Shown in pieces: positions 61,358 through 64,000 of a stretch of DNA of 64,000 nucleotides (the first letter of the stretch is position 1; the number at the start of each line of letters is the position of its first letter). Origin of the DNA: DATAOG01 sp963840925 (lineage in GTDB: Bacteria > Pseudomonadota > Alphaproteobacteria > Geminicoccales > Geminicoccaceae). Where the stretch lies: assembly GCA_963840925.1 (NCBI GenBank), contig CAWJAY010000030.1, forward strand, positions 124,001 through 188,000, in the 5' to 3' direction. A program made the position numbers and the translations under genes. The notes beneath the pieces were generated by a model. The model worked only from the letters and a program-made list of their open reading frames with translations. It made no database searches and was not told the DNA's origin.

Positions 61358-62914
61358 ATGTTCGGTCGACGTGATCTGATGATCGGCGCCGGGACGGTCG
61401 CCGCCCTCGGCGGGCTGCGGCTGTCCGCGGCCCAAAGCCAGACCCTGGATCTGGGCCCGGCCTGGCCGTTCGATTTCGCCTGGCTGCAGGCCGAGGCCGA
61501 GCGGCTCGCCAAGCGCCCCTACGAGGCGCCGGTGATCCGCTATCCGGACGTTCTCGAGACGGTCGACTACGACGCCTACCAGCAGATCCAGTTCCGGCCC
61601 GAGCGGGCGCTCTGGGCCGAAGGCGGGGCGCCGTTCCCGGTCCAGTTCTTCCACCTCGGGCGCTACTTCAAGGCGCCGGTCCGGATCTACGTGGTCGGCG
61701 GCGGCGAGGCGCGCGAGCTCCGCTACGCGGCCGACTTCTTCACCTTCGGCAAGACCGGCCTGGACAAGAAGCTACCGGGCGACCTCGGCTTTGCCGGCTT
61801 TCGGGTGATGGATGGCCCGGGCGTCAAGACCGACTGGCTGGCCTATCAGGGGGCCGCTTATTTCCGCACGTCCGGCGCGCTCAATCAATATGGCCTCTCG
61901 GCCCGCGGCCTCGCCATCGACACCGCGATGCCGCGGCCGGAGGAGTTTCCCCGGTTCACCCAGTTCTGGCTCGAGCAGACTCAGCCGGAGAGCTCGCACA
62001 TCCTGATCTATGCGCTGATGGACAGCCCGAGCGTCACCGGCGCCTATCGCTTCGACTGGGCCAAGCACGAGGGCGTCGTGGTCGGCATCCGGGCCGAGCT
62101 CTACTGCCGCAAGGCGATCGAGCGCATGGGCGTGGCGCCGCTGACCAGCATGTTCTGGTTCAGCGAGACCAACCGGCATCAGGCGACCGACTGGCGGCCG
62201 GAAATCCACGACAGCGATGGCCTGGCGCTCTGGACCGGCAGCGGCGAGCGCCTGTGGCGACCGCTGAACAACCCGCCGGGCGTGCGCACGAGCTCGTTCT
62301 TCGACCGCAACCCGCGTGGCTTCGGGCTGCTCCAGCGCGACCGCGCATTCCACAACTACGAGGACGACGGCGTGTTCTACGATCGCCGGCCGAGCGTCTG
62401 GATCGAGCCGCTCGGTGGCTGGGGAGCAGGTGCGGTGCAGCTGGTCGAGATCCCGACCGACGATGAGATCCATGACAACATCGTCGCCTACTGGCTGCCC
62501 GAGGCGCCGGTCGAGGAGGGCTCGCACTGGTCGTTCGCCTATCGCGTGCACTGGCTGGCCGACGAGCCTTTTCCCCCGGACAACGTCGGGCTGGTCCGCC
62601 ATACCCGGCTCGGGCGGGGCGGCATCCCCGGCCAGCCGCGGCCGCAGGGCGGGCGCAAGTTCGTGATCGACTTCGCCGGCGGCCCGCTCGCCGAACTGCG
62701 CAAGAGCGACAAGGTCGTGCCGGTGATCACCGCCTCGCGCGGCAAGATCGACAACGACTACGCGCTGCAAGTGGTCGGGACCACGAGCTGGCGCGCGTTC
62801 TTCGATCTTTACGTCGACGGCGGCGACCCGGTCGAGCTGCGCTGCTTCCTGAGGCTGGACAACCGCACGCTGACCGAGACCTGGCTCTCCCAGTACAGCC
62901 CGTTCGCCGGTTAG
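61358..62914 (+). CDS. opgD: Periplasmic glucan biosynthesis protein, OpgD/MdoG family
   Basis: This 518-residue protein acts in the periplasm on osmoregulated periplasmic glucans. The twin-arginine-like start (FGRRDLMIGAGTVAALGG) fits OpgD. Family blocks include AKRPYEAPVIRYPDVLETVD, IRFRPERALW-type QIQFRPERALWAEGG, DWRPEIHDSDGLALWTGSGE, NPRGFGLLQRDRAFHNYEDD and YDRRPSVWIEPLGGWG. Length and order are normal. OpgD rather than OpgG is preferred because of the Tat-type signal. No opgH is in the window. Confidence 0.93.
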   Translation: MFGRRDLMIGAGTVAALGGLRLSAAQSQTLDLGPAWPFDFAWLQAEAERLAKRPYEAPVIRYPDVLETVDYDAYQQIQFRPERALWAEGGAPFPVQFFHLGRYFKAPVRIYVVGGGEARELRYAADFFTFGKTGLDKKLPGDLGFAGFRVMDGPGVKTDWLAYQGAAYFRTSGALNQYGLSARGLAIDTAMPRPEEFPRFTQFWLEQTQPESSHILIYALMDSPSVTGAYRFDWAKHEGVVVGIRAELYCRKAIERMGVAPLTSMFWFSETNRHQATDWRPEIHDSDGLALWTGSGERLWRPLNNPPGVRTSSFFDRNPRGFGLLQRDRAFHNYEDDGVFYDRRPSVWIEPLGGWGAGAVQLVEIPTDDEIHDNIVAYWLPEAPVEEGSHWSFAYRVHWLADEPFPPDNVGLVRHTRLGRGGIPGQPRPQGGRKFVIDFAGGPLAELRKSDKVVPVITASRGKIDNDYALQVVGTTSWRAFFDLYVDGGDPVELRCFLRLDNRTLTETWLSQYSPFAG

Positions 62915-63015
62915 CAGCGCCACCGCCCGGCCGCAGCCGACCGTGAAGCTGACATCGGCCACGTTCTATGGTGAGGGCCCCGCCGCCACCGGCAACGGCG
63001 CCGAGGCGCTGGCAG

Positions 63016-63180
63016 ATGACGAGACGCATCAAGGACCGCCGCGAGCAGGCGCTCAAACGCCGCAACCCGGTCGCGCGGACGCTGCCCGCGGCGGCCTTCC
63101 GCGCGCGCAAGGAGCAGAGCCGCCGCCGTTACGCGCGCAAGCCGAAGCACCAGATGGACCTCGAACCCGACCGGGAGTAG
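63016..63180 (+). CDS. Small basic protein (DUF7230-like)
   Basis: This 54-residue, very basic protein starts MTRRIKDRREQALKRRNPVA and goes on RTLPAAAFRARKEQSRRRYA. The RRNPVA-x-x-L/V-x-x-x-x-F-R pattern resembles a family of small alphaproteobacterial proteins of unknown function. An upstream ATG at 62968 would add a proline-rich segment that does not match. It ends six bases before the YceI gene. Confidence 0.6.
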   Translation: MTRRIKDRREQALKRRNPVARTLPAAAFRARKEQSRRRYARKPKHQMDLEPDRE

Positions 63181-63185
63181 CCGAG

Positions 63186-63836
63186 ATGCCGCCTTGCCGG
63201 CGCTCTGCGTGCCATCGCCTGACGATCGGCCTCGGGCTCGCGCTGTCCCTCGCGGGGTGCGGCCATCTGCTGCCTGCGCACAACCAGACCGTGAACCCGG
63301 AACAACTGCAGGCCGGCGCCTACCGGCTCGATCCCGAGCACGCAGCGCTGCTGCTCAAGCTCGACCACTTTGGTTTTTCCCAGCTGGTCGGCCGCTTCAA
63401 TCGCTTCGAGGCCACGCTCGACTTCGACCCCGCGCAGCCCGCGGCCGCGCGCCTGACCGTGCTGATCGACCCCGCCAGCATCGACTTCAACCTGCCGAAG
63501 TTCGAAGAGGACTTGCGCGGCCCCGACTGGTTCGACGTCGCCCGATTCCCACAGGCGCGCTTCGAAAGCCGGAGCATCGCGATCACCGGCGAGAAGACGG
63601 GCCAGGTCACCGGCGACCTGACGTTGCACGGCGCGACCACCCCGGTCACGCTCGAGGTCACCTTCAACGGCGGCGCCGACAGCCTGCTGACCGGCCGCTA
63701 CACGCTGGGCTTCGCCGCGACCGGCACGCTCTCTCGCTCGACCTTCGGCCTTGGCGCCTACGCGCCCGCGGTCGGCGACGAGGTCACCCTCGAGATCCAC
63801 GCCGAATTTCAACGCACCGGCGCGGGCGGAACATGA
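63186..63836 (+). CDS. YceI family protein, putative lipoprotein
   Basis: This 216-residue protein has a lipoprotein-type signal (LTIGLGLALSLAGCGHLL). The YceI beta-barrel follows: GAYRLDPEHAALLLKLDHFG, FSQLVGRFNRFEATLDFDP, GPDWFDVARFPQARFES and GDLTLHGATTPVTLEVTFNG. The family binds isoprenoid-type lipids in the periplasm. It lies six bases after the small basic gene, so the two may be co-transcribed. Confidence 0.92.
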   Translation: MPPCRRSACHRLTIGLGLALSLAGCGHLLPAHNQTVNPEQLQAGAYRLDPEHAALLLKLDHFGFSQLVGRFNRFEATLDFDPAQPAAARLTVLIDPASIDFNLPKFEEDLRGPDWFDVARFPQARFESRSIAITGEKTGQVTGDLTLHGATTPVTLEVTFNGGADSLLTGRYTLGFAATGTLSRSTFGLGAYAPAVGDEVTLEIHAEFQRTGAGGT

Positions 63837-63959
63837 GACCGTCCTGGTGCGCCCCAGCCGACCGAAGCAGCGGCTCACGGTGAGCTTGGATACCGGCCTG
63901 ATTGCTCGAACGATCGCCGACCGGTATCATGCATTTCGTATCCGTCCCAGGCCCACGAG

Positions 63960-64000
63960 ATGAGCAGCCGCAAAACCATCACGCTTTCGCTCTCGGAGGA
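63960..64000 (+). CDS. Start of a probable ribbon-helix-helix protein (runs off the window)
   Basis: Thirteen codons are visible: MSSRKTITLSLSE. Basic residues followed by an alternating hydrophobic strand are typical of ribbon-helix-helix antitoxins and regulators. No strong ribosome-binding site precedes ATG 63960, and the rest is outside the window, so this is a tentative call. Confidence 0.35.
   Translation, partial: MSSRKTITLSLSE

Noticed and set aside
61196..61654. Leftward frame opposite the start of opgD
   Set aside because: It is antisense to a conserved gene, lacks a ribosome-binding site and has shadow-frame composition.
1..64000. CRISPR arrays, rRNA and tRNA genes
   Set aside because: No regularly spaced repeats with unique spacers and no recognisable rRNA or tRNA fold was seen. 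The only short arrays are the 18-bp repeat at 26320 and the symmetric motifs at 50896, neither of which has spacers.

Overview
This window is a high-GC chromosomal segment of the kind seen in Alphaproteobacteria, most like Rhodospirillales and relatives. I infer this from the cob gene order, CobW next to CobN, the HugZ, DUF1194, DUF3179 and OpgD proteins, and the gene neighbourhoods. No rRNA or tRNA gene and no CRISPR array was recognised.

Region 1 (1-26 kb) is mainly cobalamin (B12) biosynthesis. A tightly overlapping leftward run holds cobM (cut by the window edge), a cbiG-cobJ fusion, cobI, cobL, cobH and cbiX. It is followed by cobD/cbiB (rightward), cobQ, cobO, cobN, cobW and cobU. The set mixes a CbiX chelatase and CbiG domain (early-cobalt route) with CobN and CobW (late-cobalt route). 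Two broken copies of the 5' end of cobQ flank a hicAB toxin-antitoxin pair. A two-gene STAND-like operon (10.4-15.0 kb) interrupts the B12 genes. It encodes an alpha/beta-hydrolase-TIR-AAA protein and an AAA-transmembrane-LRR protein, and is my main candidate for an undescribed, probably defensive, system. DUF3179, pckA and a HugZ-type haem protein follow.

Region 2 (26-37 kb) has an MBL-fold hydrolase, an orphan hicB with a wrecked hicA, and a divergent cluster around a perfect 14-bp palindrome. Leftward are a CDP-alcohol phosphatidyltransferase, GTP cyclohydrolase II and an AlaX editing enzyme. Rightward are a RibD-type reductase, an MDR dehydrogenase, a 6-pyruvoyl-tetrahydropterin-synthase-like protein, a GT4 glycosyltransferase and a methyltransferase. 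Together they look like a pathway for a pterin-derived (possibly glycosylated and lipid-linked) molecule. A class III aminotransferase and an SDR follow.

Region 3 (37-48 kb) is a partly decayed surface-polysaccharide locus: flippase, glycosyltransferases, rfbC, a SAF-domain oxidoreductase, an epimerase remnant, truncated GMC oxidoreductase, desaturase and DUF29 fragments, an IS481 transposase scrap, and an ISNCY/IS1202-like element flanked by an 18-bp direct repeat.

Region 4 (48.2-56.3 kb) is a phage-satellite-like integrated element: tyrosine integrase, AEP-like primase, DUF3631 helicase with a symmetric repeat array, a DNA methyltransferase and small unknown genes, with no structural genes. 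Its right side cuts off a glycosyltransferase gene. Region 5 (56.3-64 kb) is core-like: pdxH, an HpcH/HpaI aldolase, an amino-acid-oxidase-type flavoprotein, a DUF1194 protein, opgD, a small basic protein and YceI.

One caveat runs through the annotation. Between 10 and 57 kb many reading frames break by single-base shifts, several of them in short homopolymers. Some breaks may be sequencing errors rather than real mutations, so frameshifted genes are described as composites. Positions I derived by hand rather than from an open frame may be off by a base or two.
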